Origin: Chachezhania antarctica
Lineage (GTDB): Bacteria > Pseudomonadota > Alphaproteobacteria > Rhodobacterales > Rhodobacteraceae
Assembly (NCBI RefSeq): GCF_003646465.1
Contig: NZ_QZEX01000006.1
Span: forward strand, 62,001-126,000
Reading direction: 5' to 3'
DNA: 64,000 nucleotides
Below the pieces are notes generated by a model, which saw only the letters and a list, made by a program, of their open reading frames with translations, did not search any database and was not told the origin of the DNA. Every line of letters starts with the position of its first letter. The first letter of the stretch is position 1. Shown piece after piece: positions 7,999-15,772 of the stretch. A program made the position numbers and the translations under genes.

Positions 7999-8756
7999 GT
8001 CAGCCTCATGGGAATGCCGGCATCGGCCATGTGGGCCTTGGCCTGCGAGATGGAATAGGTGCCGAAATGGAAGATCGACGCGGCCAGCACCGCCGAGGCG
8101 CCGCCCTCCGTCACCCCTTCGACCAGGTGGTCGAGCGTGCCGACCCCGCCCGAGGCGATCACCGGCACGTCTACCGCATCGGATATGGCGCGGGTCAGCG
8201 GCAGGTTGAACCCGGCGCGGGTGCCGTCGCGATCCATGGAGGTGAGCAGGATTTCCCCGGCGCCCTTCGCCGCCACGGTCTTCGCGAACTTTACCGCGTC
8301 GATACCGGTGGGTTTGCGGCCGCCATGGGTGAAGATCTCCCACCCGCCGCCTTCGACCGTCTTGGCATCGATGGCCACGACGATGCACTGGCTGCCGAAC
8401 CGGTCGGCGGCGCGCGCCACGACATCGGGGTCGGCCACGGCGGCCGAATTGAAGGATACCTTGTCGGCGCCCGCCAGCAGCAGGTTTCTCACGTCGTCAA
8501 GCGTGCGGACGCCGCCGCCCACGGTCAGTGGGATGAAGCACTGTTCTGCCGTGCGGCGCACCAGATCGAACATCGTGCCGCGGTTTTCGTGGGTGGCGTG
8601 GATGTCGAGGAAACAGATCTCGTCCGCGCCGGCCGCGTCATAGGCCCGGGCGGCTTCGACGGGGTCGCCCGCATCGATCAGATCGACGAAATTCACGCCC
8701 TTGACCACGCGGCCGTCGGCGACGTCGAGGCAGGGGATCAGGCGGGTTTTCAGCAT
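7995..8756 (-). CDS. hisF: Imidazole glycerol phosphate synthase subunit HisF
   Basis: Cyclase subunit of IGP synthase; uses ammonia delivered from HisH to convert PRFAR into imidazole glycerol phosphate and AICAR. The 253-residue TIM barrel begins [20 protein letters not shown] with the catalytic Asp11; the second catalytic aspartate is Asp130 in VVAIDAKTV. The phosphate-binding loops GGGVRT and IASGGVG are intact. It immediately follows the small membrane protein gene (no gap) and overlaps hisE by four bases. Confidence 0.97.
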   Translation of the reverse strand: MLKTRLIPCLDVADGRVVKGVNFVDLIDAGDPVEAARAYDAAGADEICFLDIHATHENRGTMFDLVRRTAEQCFIPLTVGGGVRTLDDVRNLLLAGADKVSFNSAAVADPDVVARAADRFGSQCIVVAIDAKTVEGGGWEIFTHGGRKPTGIDAVKFAKTVAAKGAGEILLTSMDRDGTRAGFNLPLTRAISDAVDVPVIASGGVGTLDHLVEGVTEGGASAVLAASIFHFGTYSISQAKAHMADAGIPMRLT

Positions 8757-9047
8757 TCAGGCTCTCCGGCGGCGGATGGTGCGGATAATGCCCACAACGA
8801 GCCAGAGAAGGCCAGCGGGCGCGACGACAGGCATCAGGAAGAGCGGACCCCAGGCGGCGAACATTCCCAGGGCATAGGCGGTGTCGGCGATATCGCGGCC
8901 AAGGAACGGGCAGGGGTTGGCATAGCCTTCATGGATCGTGCAGCCTTGCACCTGGCCGAGATAGAGCGTGGCGGCGACGGCCCCGAGCCAGAGCGCGACC
9001 GGGGCCAGCGTCAGGATCGCCAGCAGGGTGGTCAGCCAGCGTCCCAT
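8757..9047 (-). CDS. Small membrane protein inside the his operon
   Basis: A 96-residue protein of unknown function. It has a hydrophobic N-terminal segment (about residues 5-30), a short loop with two cysteines (QGCTIHEGYANPCPF), and a C-terminal hydrophobic region (about 57-87) ending in the basic tail RTIRRRRA. That predicts two or three membrane passes with the C-terminus in the cytosol. It is spaced 3 bases after hisA and abuts hisF, so it must be co-transcribed. No histidine enzyme has this form, so a metabolic role is not implied. I do not recognise the family. Confidence 0.75.
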   Translation of the reverse strand: MGRWLTTLLAILTLAPVALWLGAVAATLYLGQVQGCTIHEGYANPCPFLGRDIADTAYALGMFAAWGPLFLMPVVAPAGLLWLVVGIIRTIRRRRA

Positions 9048-9050
9048 GGA

Positions 9051-9770
9051 TCAGGCCAGCGCCTCCAGCGCCGCGGCGAGGTCGAGCGCGCCGTCATAGA
9101 GCGCACGGCCCGAGATCGCGCCATCGAGATCCGCGCCGCAATCGCGCAGCGCGACGAGGTCGTCGAGCGACGAGACACCGCCCGAGGCGATGACCGGGAT
9201 CGAGACAGCGCGGGCCAGCGCGGCGGTGGCGGGCACGTTCGGACCCTGCATGGCGCCGTCACGGTCGATGTCGGTGTAGATGATCGCCGCGACGCCTGCG
9301 TCCTCGAAGCTGCGGGCAAGGTCGGTGGCCATGACGTCCGTCTCTTCGGCCCAGCCCTTGGTGGCGACGCGGCCCTTGCGCGCATCGATGCCGACGGCGA
9401 CCTTGCCGGGGAAGGCGCGGGCGGCCTCGCGCACGAGATCGGGGTTTTCCACCGCAACGGTGCCCAGGATTACCCGCGCGAGGCCCTTCGACAGCCACAT
9501 CTCGATCGTGTCGAGATCGCGGATGCCACCGCCCAGCTGGGCGGGGACGGGGCAGGCCTTCAGGATCGCCTCGACCGGTGCGGCGTTGACCGGCTTGCCT
9601 TCGAAGGCGCCGTTCAGGTCGACAAGGTGAAGCCACTGGCACCCGGCCTCGACAAAGGCCTTGGCTTGCGCCGCGGGATCGGTGTTGAAGACGGTCGCCT
9701 TCTCCATGTCTCCGCGCAGGAGGCGGACGGCCTGGCCGTCCTTCAGGTCGATGGCGGGGTAGAGGATCAT
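9051..9770 (-). CDS. hisA: HisA isomerase (ProFAR isomerase)
   Basis: Isomerises ProFAR to PRFAR in histidine synthesis. The 239-residue TIM barrel starts [21 protein letters not shown] with the catalytic Asp8. The second catalytic aspartate lies in [10 protein letters not shown], and the phosphate loops GGGIRD and IASGGVSS are present. It is a paralogue of HisF three genes away in layout and fold. It sits 27 bases downstream of hisH. Confidence 0.97.
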   Translation of the reverse strand: MILYPAIDLKDGQAVRLLRGDMEKATVFNTDPAAQAKAFVEAGCQWLHLVDLNGAFEGKPVNAAPVEAILKACPVPAQLGGGIRDLDTIEMWLSKGLARVILGTVAVENPDLVREAARAFPGKVAVGIDARKGRVATKGWAEETDVMATDLARSFEDAGVAAIIYTDIDRDGAMQGPNVPATAALARAVSIPVIASGGVSSLDDLVALRDCGADLDGAISGRALYDGALDLAAALEALA

Positions 9771-9797
9771 GGGAGGTGTCCTTGGTCGCGGGGCGCG

Positions 9798-10436
9798 TCA
9801 GGGCGCCCAGGTCAGGAAATTGGCGATCATGCGCAGGCCGGTGGACGCGCTCTTTTCCGGGTGGAATTGCAGGCCCAGCCGCGTGCCGTGGCCGACGACG
9901 GCGGTGACATCGCTGCCGTAATCGACATGGGCCATCAGGTCGGCCGGGTTGGCCGGGCGCAGGTGATAGGAATGCACGAAATAGACATGATCGCCCGTCG
10001 CGATCCCGTCGAACAGCGGGTGGGGCCGGTCGATCACCAGGTCGTTCCAGCCCATATGCGGGACCTTCAGCTTCGGGTCTTCGGGCGTGATCTTTACCAC
10101 GTCGCCGTCGATCCAGCGCAGGCCTTCGGTCTCTTCATATTCGTGGCCGGTGGTGGCCATCAGCTGCATGCCGACGCAGATGCCCATGAAGGGGCGGGCC
10201 TTGATTTCGACGGCCTCGCGCAGTGCATCCATCAGGCCGGAGTGGCCCCGAAGTTCGGCGGCGCAATGCGGGAAAGCGCCATCGCCCGGCAGGACGACGC
10301 GGTCGGCCCGGGCCACGACATCTGGATCGGCCGTGACTACGGCCGTGCCCGCGCCAGTTTCGGCGGCCATGCGCTGGAACGCTTTTTCCGCGGAATGCAG
10401 GTTGCCGCTTTCGTAATCGATGATCGCCGTCAGCAT
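9798..10436 (-). CDS. hisH: Imidazole glycerol phosphate synthase glutaminase subunit HisH
   Basis: Class I glutamine amidotransferase that supplies ammonia to HisF. The 212-residue chain has the nucleophile Cys87 in GICVGMQLM and the His192/Glu194 pair in FHPEKS, so the catalytic triad is complete. The start MLTAIIDYESGN at 10436 is the usual HisH N-terminus. It lies five bases downstream of hisB. Confidence 0.97.
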   Translation of the reverse strand: MLTAIIDYESGNLHSAEKAFQRMAAETGAGTAVVTADPDVVARADRVVLPGDGAFPHCAAELRGHSGLMDALREAVEIKARPFMGICVGMQLMATTGHEYEETEGLRWIDGDVVKITPEDPKLKVPHMGWNDLVIDRPHPLFDGIATGDHVYFVHSYHLRPANPADLMAHVDYGSDVTAVVGHGTRLGLQFHPEKSASTGLRMIANFLTWAP

Positions 10437-10441
10437 CGCCG

Positions 10442-11029
10442 TTACAATGCGCCCTTGGTGGAAGGCACCGCGCCCGCGGCGCGCGGATCGGCCTCCAGCG
10501 CGTCGCGCAATGCGCGGGCGACGGATTTGAAGGCGGCCTCGGCAATGTGGTGGCTGTTCAGCCCGTGCAGCGCATCGACATGGAGCGTGATGCCGCCATG
10601 GGTCGAAAACGCCTGGAAGAATTCGCGCACCAGCTCGGTATCGAAAGTGCCGATCTTCTGCGTGGGCATGTCGACGTTCCACACCAGGTAGGGGCGACCC
10701 GACAGGTCCAGCGCACAGCGCACCAGCGCGTCGTCCATCGGCAACAGGCACGACCCGTAGCGCGTGATGCCCCGCTTGTCGCCCAGTGCCTGCGTCAGTG
10801 CCTGACCCAGCGCGATGCCCGTGTCCTCGACGGTGTGGTGATCGTCGATATGCAGATCGCCCGTGGCGCGGATGGTCAGGTTCAGCATGGCGTGGCGGGC
10901 CAGCTGGTCGAGCATGTGATCGAAGAAGCCCACGCCGGTGGCATTGTCATAGGTGCCGGTCCCGTCGAGATCGAGCGTGATCTCGATATCCGTCTCCGAC
11001 GTCTTGCGTGTGATCTGGGCGGTGCGCAT
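10442..11029 (-). CDS. hisB: Imidazoleglycerol-phosphate dehydratase
   Basis: Mn-dependent dehydratase converting IGP to imidazole acetol phosphate. It is monofunctional (195 residues), without the phosphatase domain found in enterobacterial HisB. The paired metal-binding motifs [17 protein letters not shown] and [12 protein letters not shown] are both seen, and the chain starts [17 protein letters not shown]. It is the first gene of the minus-strand operon hisB-hisH-hisA-(membrane protein)-hisF-hisE, so the promoter should lie in the 137 bases between it and the AsnC-domain gene. Confidence 0.97.
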   Translation of the reverse strand: MRTAQITRKTSETDIEITLDLDGTGTYDNATGVGFFDHMLDQLARHAMLNLTIRATGDLHIDDHHTVEDTGIALGQALTQALGDKRGITRYGSCLLPMDDALVRCALDLSGRPYLVWNVDMPTQKIGTFDTELVREFFQAFSTHGGITLHVDALHGLNSHHIAEAAFKSVARALRDALEADPRAAGAVPSTKGAL

Positions 11030-11166
11030 GGGGCATATCCTTGGTTCGCCGCGCTTATAGGGCGGCGCGGCACAGGTTCCAAGGGGCTGGCGCTGCGGTC
11101 TTGCCCTTGGCCCGCGCCCGTGTCAGCGTCGCATCGCGTGATCAGCCGGCCGGGAGCCCCATCGAC

Positions 11167-11406
11167 ATGACAACATGCGTCTTCATCCAGATCCGCTGCA
11201 AGCCGGGCACGACCTACAAGGTGGCCGAACGCATCGCCCTGCGCGAGATCCATTCCGAACTGTATTCGACAAGCGGGGAATACGATCTGCTGATGAAGGC
11301 CTACGTGCCGACGGGCGACGATGTGGGCAAGTACATCAACGACAACCTGCTGGATATCGACGGGATCGAACGGTCGCTCACGACGATGACGTTCAAGGTG
11401 TTCTGA
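11167..11406 (+). CDS. Stand-alone AsnC/Lrp ligand-binding domain protein
   Basis: A 79-residue protein that is only the C-terminal effector domain (RAM fold) of Lrp/AsnC regulators: FIQIRCKPGTTYKVAERIALREIHSELYSTSGEYDLLMKAYV, then GIERSLTTMTFKVF. The helix-turn-helix domain is absent. Such single-domain proteins form the same oligomers as full-length Lrp proteins and bind amino acids or other small ligands. A regulatory or protective role is inferred only. Divergent from hisB, which could hint at amino-acid sensing but proves nothing. Confidence 0.85.
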   Translation: MTTCVFIQIRCKPGTTYKVAERIALREIHSELYSTSGEYDLLMKAYVPTGDDVGKYINDNLLDIDGIERSLTTMTFKVF

Positions 11407-11433
11407 CAAAGACTTCTGACCACCCCCGGAATC

Positions 11434-11534
11434 GCCCGCGCCCCGTCCCCCGGCCTTGCCGGGCCCACCCGCCCGCCCCGCCGGATCCCTTCGGGCACCG
11501 GCGGCCCGGCGCGGCCGGGATACGGGGCGCGGGC
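11434..11534. repeat. GC-rich palindromic element, family 2
   Basis: Outer arms GCCCGCGCCCCGT (11434-11446) and ACGGGGCGCGGGC (11522-11534) are perfectly complementary over 13 bp. Inside is CCACCCGCCCGCCCCGCCGG followed by ATCCC-TTC-GGG, the core shared with the elements at 34922, 56771 and (inverted) 28639. It lies downstream of the AsnC-domain gene and may act as a transcript end. Confidence 0.55.
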
Positions 11535-11571
11535 TGACCCATCGAGAGGCTTGCGGGGAACCGTGGCGTCT

Positions 11572-11640
11572 ACTTTGGTCCGGAAATACCTCGGAAGTAC
11601 GGGGGGAAGAGCCCCCGTTCCGGGTGTAACATCCGGGGGC
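11572..11640 (-). repeat. Composite repeat element, minus-strand copy
   Basis: Read on the minus strand: a hairpin ACGGGGGCTCTTCCCCCCGT (11599-11618) followed by the box CCGAGGTATTTCCGGACC (ending near 11572). It has the same order of parts as the elements at 7526 and 20700. With the family 2 palindrome at 11434-11534 and the promoter at 11707 it accounts for the 450-base stretch between the AsnC-domain gene and the desaturase. Confidence 0.6.
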
Positions 11641-11706
11641 AGGTGGCGACGTCATGTCCCCCACGCCACGCGCACCGCGTGTCGCCGCAGCGCCGCAATC
11701 GCCTCG

Positions 11707-11735
11707 TGACGTCCGAATAATAAAGCGTTAAGATC
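11707..11735 (+). promoter_or_regulatory. Candidate sigma-70 promoter for the desaturase
   Basis: GTGACG (11707-11712) and TAAGAT (11730-11735) are separated by 17 bases within a short AT-rich patch (AATAATAAAG) in an otherwise GC-rich region, about 120 bases upstream of the desaturase start. Confidence 0.4.
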
Positions 11736-11856
11736 GGCCGAGCCGGGGAGGGTCGCCGCGCGGGATCCGCGCATGCCTTGCCCCAGGGGCGCGACCATGC
11801 GGGCCGCGTCCGACCGGCTTAAGGAACCTGGCGCACGCGAAGAAGGAGAGTGGGCG

Positions 11857-12843
11857 ATGGATCTGAGAGCACATACACGCGCCTATGCCGAGAAAGACAA
11901 CCGGCTGGCGTTTGCGAACTACCTGGGCACGTTCGCGGCCTATTTCGGATCGCTCTACTTCGCGATCGTCTACGTCAACCTGTGGTACGTGCTGGTGCCT
12001 GCGGCAGTGGTTCACGCCTTTTCGGCCGTGCGCCTATACGTCCTGCAGCACGACATGGGCCACCATTCGCTGTTCAAGACCCGCCGCCAGAACGAGATCG
12101 GCGGCCATATCGTGTCACCCTTCACCTTCGCGCCGCACGAGGTGATGAAGCAGAACCACAACGCGCACCATTCCTATGTCGGCAATCTGGATCATCGCGA
12201 AACGACCGAGATCCACACCATGACCCTGCGCGAATGGAACGAGGCGGGGACATGGGACCGGCTGGTCTACCGGCTGTATCGCAACCCCTTCGTGCTGATT
12301 CCGGCCGGCGCGCTCTTTACCTATTTCATCCGCTACCGTTGGCCCAAGAACACGATGAAGTTCGGGCCCGTTGGCGTGATCCTGCATAACGTCTCGATCG
12401 TCTGCGTGATGGGGATCCTCTACATGCTCGCAGGCTGGACGGGGATCCTGGTCTGGTTCGGGGCCTCGATGCTGGGCGGCATGATCGGCGTGTTTCTTGT
12501 CTACCTTCAGCACAATTTCGAAGACACCTACTGGGACCGGCGCCCCGACCTCGACCCGCAGATCGCGGCGCTGCAGGGGTCGTCTTGCCTCGACTTCGGG
12601 TGGTTCTTCGACATGGCGGTGGCGTGGATCACGCTCCATGACATCCACCATTTCAACGCGCGCATCCCCTGCTACAAGTTGCGCCGCTGCCATTACAGCC
12701 TGCCCGAAGAGGTCGCGCTGCGCCGGATCAAGTTCCCCGAAGCGGTGGCCGCCCTGCGCCTGAAGCTGTGGGACGAGGAGCACAACCGCCTCGTGCCATT
12801 CCCGAAGAACCGGCCCGACATGTCGGCGGCCGCCGCGGTCTGA
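11857..12843 (+). CDS. Membrane fatty acid desaturase family protein
   Basis: Integral-membrane di-iron desaturase or hydroxylase of 328 residues. The three histidine boxes are HDMGHH (65-70), HNAHH (101-105) and HDIHHFN (about 265-271), with four hydrophobic spans between them. The HDMGHHSLF and LHDIHHFNARIPCYKLR wording matches omega-6-type fatty acid desaturases of proteobacteria; related proteins act on carotenoids, so the substrate is not certain. The start at 11857 has a strong AAGGAGAG site. A terminator follows at 12887. Electrons would come from a ferredoxin or cytochrome not encoded here. Confidence 0.87.
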   Translation: MDLRAHTRAYAEKDNRLAFANYLGTFAAYFGSLYFAIVYVNLWYVLVPAAVVHAFSAVRLYVLQHDMGHHSLFKTRRQNEIGGHIVSPFTFAPHEVMKQNHNAHHSYVGNLDHRETTEIHTMTLREWNEAGTWDRLVYRLYRNPFVLIPAGALFTYFIRYRWPKNTMKFGPVGVILHNVSIVCVMGILYMLAGWTGILVWFGASMLGGMIGVFLVYLQHNFEDTYWDRRPDLDPQIAALQGSSCLDFGWFFDMAVAWITLHDIHHFNARIPCYKLRRCHYSLPEEVALRRIKFPEAVAALRLKLWDEEHNRLVPFPKNRPDMSAAAAV

Positions 12844-12886
12844 CCCTGACCCTGACCCTGACCATGGCCGCGAAACGCGACAGCAA

Positions 12887-12913
12887 ACGCAAGGCGAAGG
12901 CCTTGCGTTTTTT
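12887..12913 (+). terminator. Rho-independent terminator after the desaturase
   Basis: A 9-bp stem ACGCAAGGC/GCCTTGCGT with loop GAAG, then a run of six Ts beginning at the last stem base (12908-12913). It separates the desaturase from the HhH-histone-like gene. Confidence 0.85.
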
Positions 12914-12938
12914 CGTCGTGGGGTTGCGAAATCCGGAT

Positions 12939-12950
12939 ATGTATATACAT
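12939..12950. promoter_or_regulatory. 12-bp palindrome ATGTATATACAT
   Basis: A perfect palindrome in an AT-rich island about 85 bases upstream of the HhH-histone-like gene. It could be an operator or include a -10 element (TATACA). No matching -35 at the usual distance was found (TTGCGA at 12924 is only 14 bases away). Confidence 0.3.
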
Positions 12951-13033
12951 TTGCCGACTAGGAACCAAAGGCCCGGATCCCAGGTCGGACAGGACCGGCC
13001 GACAGGGGAAACGGTGTCAGAACAGGAGCATAC

Positions 13034-13729
13034 ATGATCCCGATCCAACGCGTCCGCGGTGTGGGGCCCGCCCTGGCGAAGGCGCTGAACGACGCCGGCA
13101 TTTCCAGTGCCGAGAAACTGGCCGCCGCAACTCCGGCCACGCTGACATCCATCGACGGGATCAGCGAAAACCGCGCCACGACCCTGATCGCCGCGGCGAA
13201 GGAGGTCATCGCCTCCGACGTCAAGCCGGCCGTGACGCCTGCCGCAACGACCTCACGCCGCAAACCCGCGACGCGGACCACGGCCAAGCCCGCCGCAGCG
13301 AAAAAAGCATCCCCGGCACGGCGCACGACCACGGCGGCCAAGCCCACGGCCAAGCCGCGCGCGCCCACCAAGACTGCCGCAAAACCGGCCGCGACCCGGG
13401 CGCCGGCTGCCACGGCCCCGGCGACGCCAGCGCCCACCGCCAAGGACAAGGCGCAGGACGAAGCCGCGGCGAAGAAGGAGGCCAAGAAGGCTGCCAGGAA
13501 AGCTGAAGAGGCGGCGAAGAAGGCCAAGAAGAAGGCCGCCGACAAGAAGAAGAAAGACGCGGACAAGGCCAAGAAAGACGCGAAAAAAGCCGCCGAGAAG
13601 GCCAAGAAAGAAGCCAAGAAGGCCGAGAAGAAGATCAAGGCCGCCGCGAAGAAGGCCGCCAAGGCCGCGCGCGAAAAAGCGAAGAAGGCCGCAAAGGCGC
13701 TGCGCGACAAGGCCAGGAAGAAGAAATGA
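13034..13729 (+). CDS. Helix-hairpin-helix protein with histone H1-like lysine/alanine tail
   Basis: A 231-residue, very basic protein in two parts. Residues 1-62 form a helix-hairpin-helix unit (RVRGVGPALAKALNDAGIS, then TLTSIDGISENRATTLIAAAKEVIA) as in DNA-binding ends of repair proteins. Residues 65-231 are an Ala/Pro/Thr/Lys-rich linker followed by about 90 residues of AKK/EAKK/AEKAKK repeats, like bacterial histone H1-like proteins (PAKKA type). It is probably a nucleoid-associated DNA-binding protein; that is inference from composition. It has its own terminator and upstream palindrome, so it is likely monocistronic. Confidence 0.8.
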   Translation: MIPIQRVRGVGPALAKALNDAGISSAEKLAAATPATLTSIDGISENRATTLIAAAKEVIASDVKPAVTPAATTSRRKPATRTTAKPAAAKKASPARRTTTAAKPTAKPRAPTKTAAKPAATRAPAATAPATPAPTAKDKAQDEAAAKKEAKKAARKAEEAAKKAKKKAADKKKKDADKAKKDAKKAAEKAKKEAKKAEKKIKAAAKKAAKAAREKAKKAAKALRDKARKKK

Positions 13730-13734
13730 CCGGA

Positions 13735-13757
13735 CCCCGCCGCACAAGACGGCGGGG
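13735..13757. terminator. Bidirectional terminator hairpin
   Basis: An 8-bp stem CCCCGCCG/CGGCGGGG with a 7-base loop lies six bases after the HhH-histone-like stop and seven before the serS stop. The genes converge. There is no long T run, so strength is uncertain. Confidence 0.55.
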
Positions 13758-13763
13758 CAGGGC

Positions 13764-15053
13764 TCAGACCAGCTTTCCCTCCGCGGACAGGATGGTCTTG
13801 CCGCCAAGATAGGGCGCCAGAACGGCAGGCAGGGTGACCGATCCGTCCTCTTCCTGCCCGTTCTCCAGCACCGCGATCAGGCAGCGCCCCACGGCCAGGC
13901 CCGAGCCGTTCAGCGTATGCACGAACCGGGGCTTGCCGCCAACCTCGCGGAAGCGCGCATTCATCCGCCGCGCCTGGAATTCGCCCGTGGTGGAGACCGA
14001 CGAGATCTCGCGATACGCATCCTGCCCCGGCAGCCAGGCCTCGATGTCGAAGGTCCGCCGCGCGCCGAAGCCCATGTCGCCCGTGCACAGCACCATCGTC
14101 CGGTAGGGCACGCCCAGCTTCTCAAGGATGCCTTCCGCGCATTTCAGCATCCGCTGCTGCTCGGCATCGCTTTCGTCAGGATGGGTGATCGACACCATCT
14201 CGACCTTCTCGAACTGGTGCTGCCGCAACATCCCCGCCGTGTCCCGCCCGGCCGAACCCGCCTCGGACCGGAAGCACAGCGTGTGCGACGTCAGCCGGAT
14301 CGGCAGGTCCTTCGCATCCAGGATATCGCCCGCCACCGAATAGGTCAGCGTCACTTCCGAAGTCGGGATCAGCCACCAGCCATTGGTGGTCTGGTAACTG
14401 TCCTCGCCGAACTTCGGCAGCTTGTCGGTGCCGTACATCGCCTCGTCGCGGACCAGCACCGGGCTTTGCACCTCGGTCAGGCCGTTCTCCTCCGTGTGCG
14501 TGTCCAGCATGAACTGTGCGAGCGCGCGGTGGATCTTGGCCACGCCGCCTTTCAGCATCACGAACCGCGCGCCCGAGGTCTTGGCCGCCGTCTCGAAATC
14601 CATCGCACCGGCGACGCCCGCGATCTCGTAATGCTCCCGCGGTTTGAACGCGAAGCTGCGCGGCTCGCCCCAGCGCTTCTGTTCGACATTGTCGTCCTCG
14701 CCCCCGCCATCGGGCACGTCATTGGCGGGCAGGTTCGCGATCCGCGCCAGCTGGTCGGTCAGCTTCTCGTCCAGTGCCCGCGCCTCGGCCTGCAGGCCTG
14801 CCACCTCGTCCTTCTTGGCAGAGACGAGCGCGCGCAGCCGTTCGAACTCGGCCTCGTCCCCGCGCCCCTTGGCGGCGCCGACTTCCTTCGAGGCCTTGTT
14901 CTGTTCGGCCTGCGCCGTCTCGGCGGCCAGGATTTTCGCGCGGCGCTCCTCGTCGAGCGTCAGGAGAGCGGCCGAAACGGGCGCATCCCCCCGCCGGGCA
15001 AGGGCTGCATCAAAGGCCTCCGGGGCCTCGCGAATGGCGCGGATATCGTGCAT
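13764..15053 (-). CDS. serS: Seryl-tRNA synthetase
   Basis: Charges tRNA-Ser with serine. The 429-residue class II enzyme has the N-terminal tRNA-binding coiled coil (about residues 30-105), then IPTSEVTLT, motif 2 in [21 protein letters not shown], and motif 3 in [19 protein letters not shown]. The start [18 protein letters not shown] is the usual one. It faces the HhH-histone-like gene tail to tail. A low-GC two-gene island begins right upstream of its start. Confidence 0.97.
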   Translation of the reverse strand: MHDIRAIREAPEAFDAALARRGDAPVSAALLTLDEERRAKILAAETAQAEQNKASKEVGAAKGRGDEAEFERLRALVSAKKDEVAGLQAEARALDEKLTDQLARIANLPANDVPDGGGEDDNVEQKRWGEPRSFAFKPREHYEIAGVAGAMDFETAAKTSGARFVMLKGGVAKIHRALAQFMLDTHTEENGLTEVQSPVLVRDEAMYGTDKLPKFGEDSYQTTNGWWLIPTSEVTLTYSVAGDILDAKDLPIRLTSHTLCFRSEAGSAGRDTAGMLRQHQFEKVEMVSITHPDESDAEQQRMLKCAEGILEKLGVPYRTMVLCTGDMGFGARRTFDIEAWLPGQDAYREISSVSTTGEFQARRMNARFREVGGKPRFVHTLNGSGLAVGRCLIAVLENGQEEDGSVTLPAVLAPYLGGKTILSAEGKLV

Positions 15054-15127
15054 CTGAACTGTCCTTCGCGGTCCGAGTCGTTGTGACGGTGCTTATGCCG
15101 TGGGATGGGGCGGAGGGGAAGGCTACG

Positions 15128-15772
15128 TTATTTTATGCAGCCTACATGCTCCAGCGCTAGTTTTAAGCTTTCCTCGAACTCTAGAAATGAAGCAGCATTT
15201 CGTAGAACTTCGATATTCTGTTCTTGTGCTATTCGCACCATTATCCCAGCATCCGAATTTTTGCGTTTCGAAAAAGATCGAGAAAAATCGCGTAGAGTTG
15301 CCTTGGGGTCTAGTAATGCCTCCGCTTCTTTGGGTGTCGTAGGCAAAATGCCTTCGGGATCTGATTTTGCTCCAAAGGCAGCCAGCACAGCCTCAAAATC
15401 GGCAATGGCCCACGCTTCAAGCTCTTTTATTGGTGTAAGAAAAGCAGTGGTGGAAGGTTCGAATCCGCATTTCTCGACCGCTTTCTCAACCAAAGCTTCG
15501 CGGCGGAACGCTATGTTTTTCTGAAGATTTCGTCCGCCTGAGTCAGCGTGAACTATTAGAATGTGAAATTCTTCTCGGCGGGCACATATTTGATCCGCAG
15601 CAGTATCAAAATCCCTCACCGGGATGCCAAAAGTAACAGAGGGCGTGAGAGCCACATCATATGGGCGCACGCCGTCGTTTAACAAAATATTGTCAATTAA
15701 TCGAGGGATGAGTACATTAAAATATTTCTCATCACTGCTTCCTTCATAGTACGCGGCCCACGACAGATACAT
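15128..15772 (-). CDS. DUF4276-like protein, possible TOPRIM nuclease partner
   Basis: A 214-residue protein resembling DUF4276. Near the N-terminus YYEGSSDEKYF (Glu10) resembles the glutamate motif that opens TOPRIM domains of OLD-family nucleases. A second motif, ILIVHADSGGRN (His75, Asp77), stands where TOPRIM proteins carry DxD, though the second aspartate is a glycine here. ELEAWAIADFEAV (117-129) matches the family's C-terminal signature. It overlaps the upstream ATPase gene by one base (TAATG), so the two are coupled and probably form one complex. GC content is far below that of the flanking genes, a sign of transfer. A role in phage defence is inferred from the gene pair, not shown. 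Confidence 0.7.
   Translation of the reverse strand: MYLSWAAYYEGSSDEKYFNVLIPRLIDNILLNDGVRPYDVALTPSVTFGIPVRDFDTAADQICARREEFHILIVHADSGGRNLQKNIAFRREALVEKAVEKCGFEPSTTAFLTPIKELEAWAIADFEAVLAAFGAKSDPEGILPTTPKEAEALLDPKATLRDFSRSFSKRKNSDAGIMVRIAQEQNIEVLRNAASFLEFEESLKLALEHVGCIK

Noticed and set aside
7923-10691. Long plus-strand open frame opposite the his operon
   Set aside because: The minus strand encodes five complete histidine enzymes. The plus-strand translation is a low-complexity shadow.
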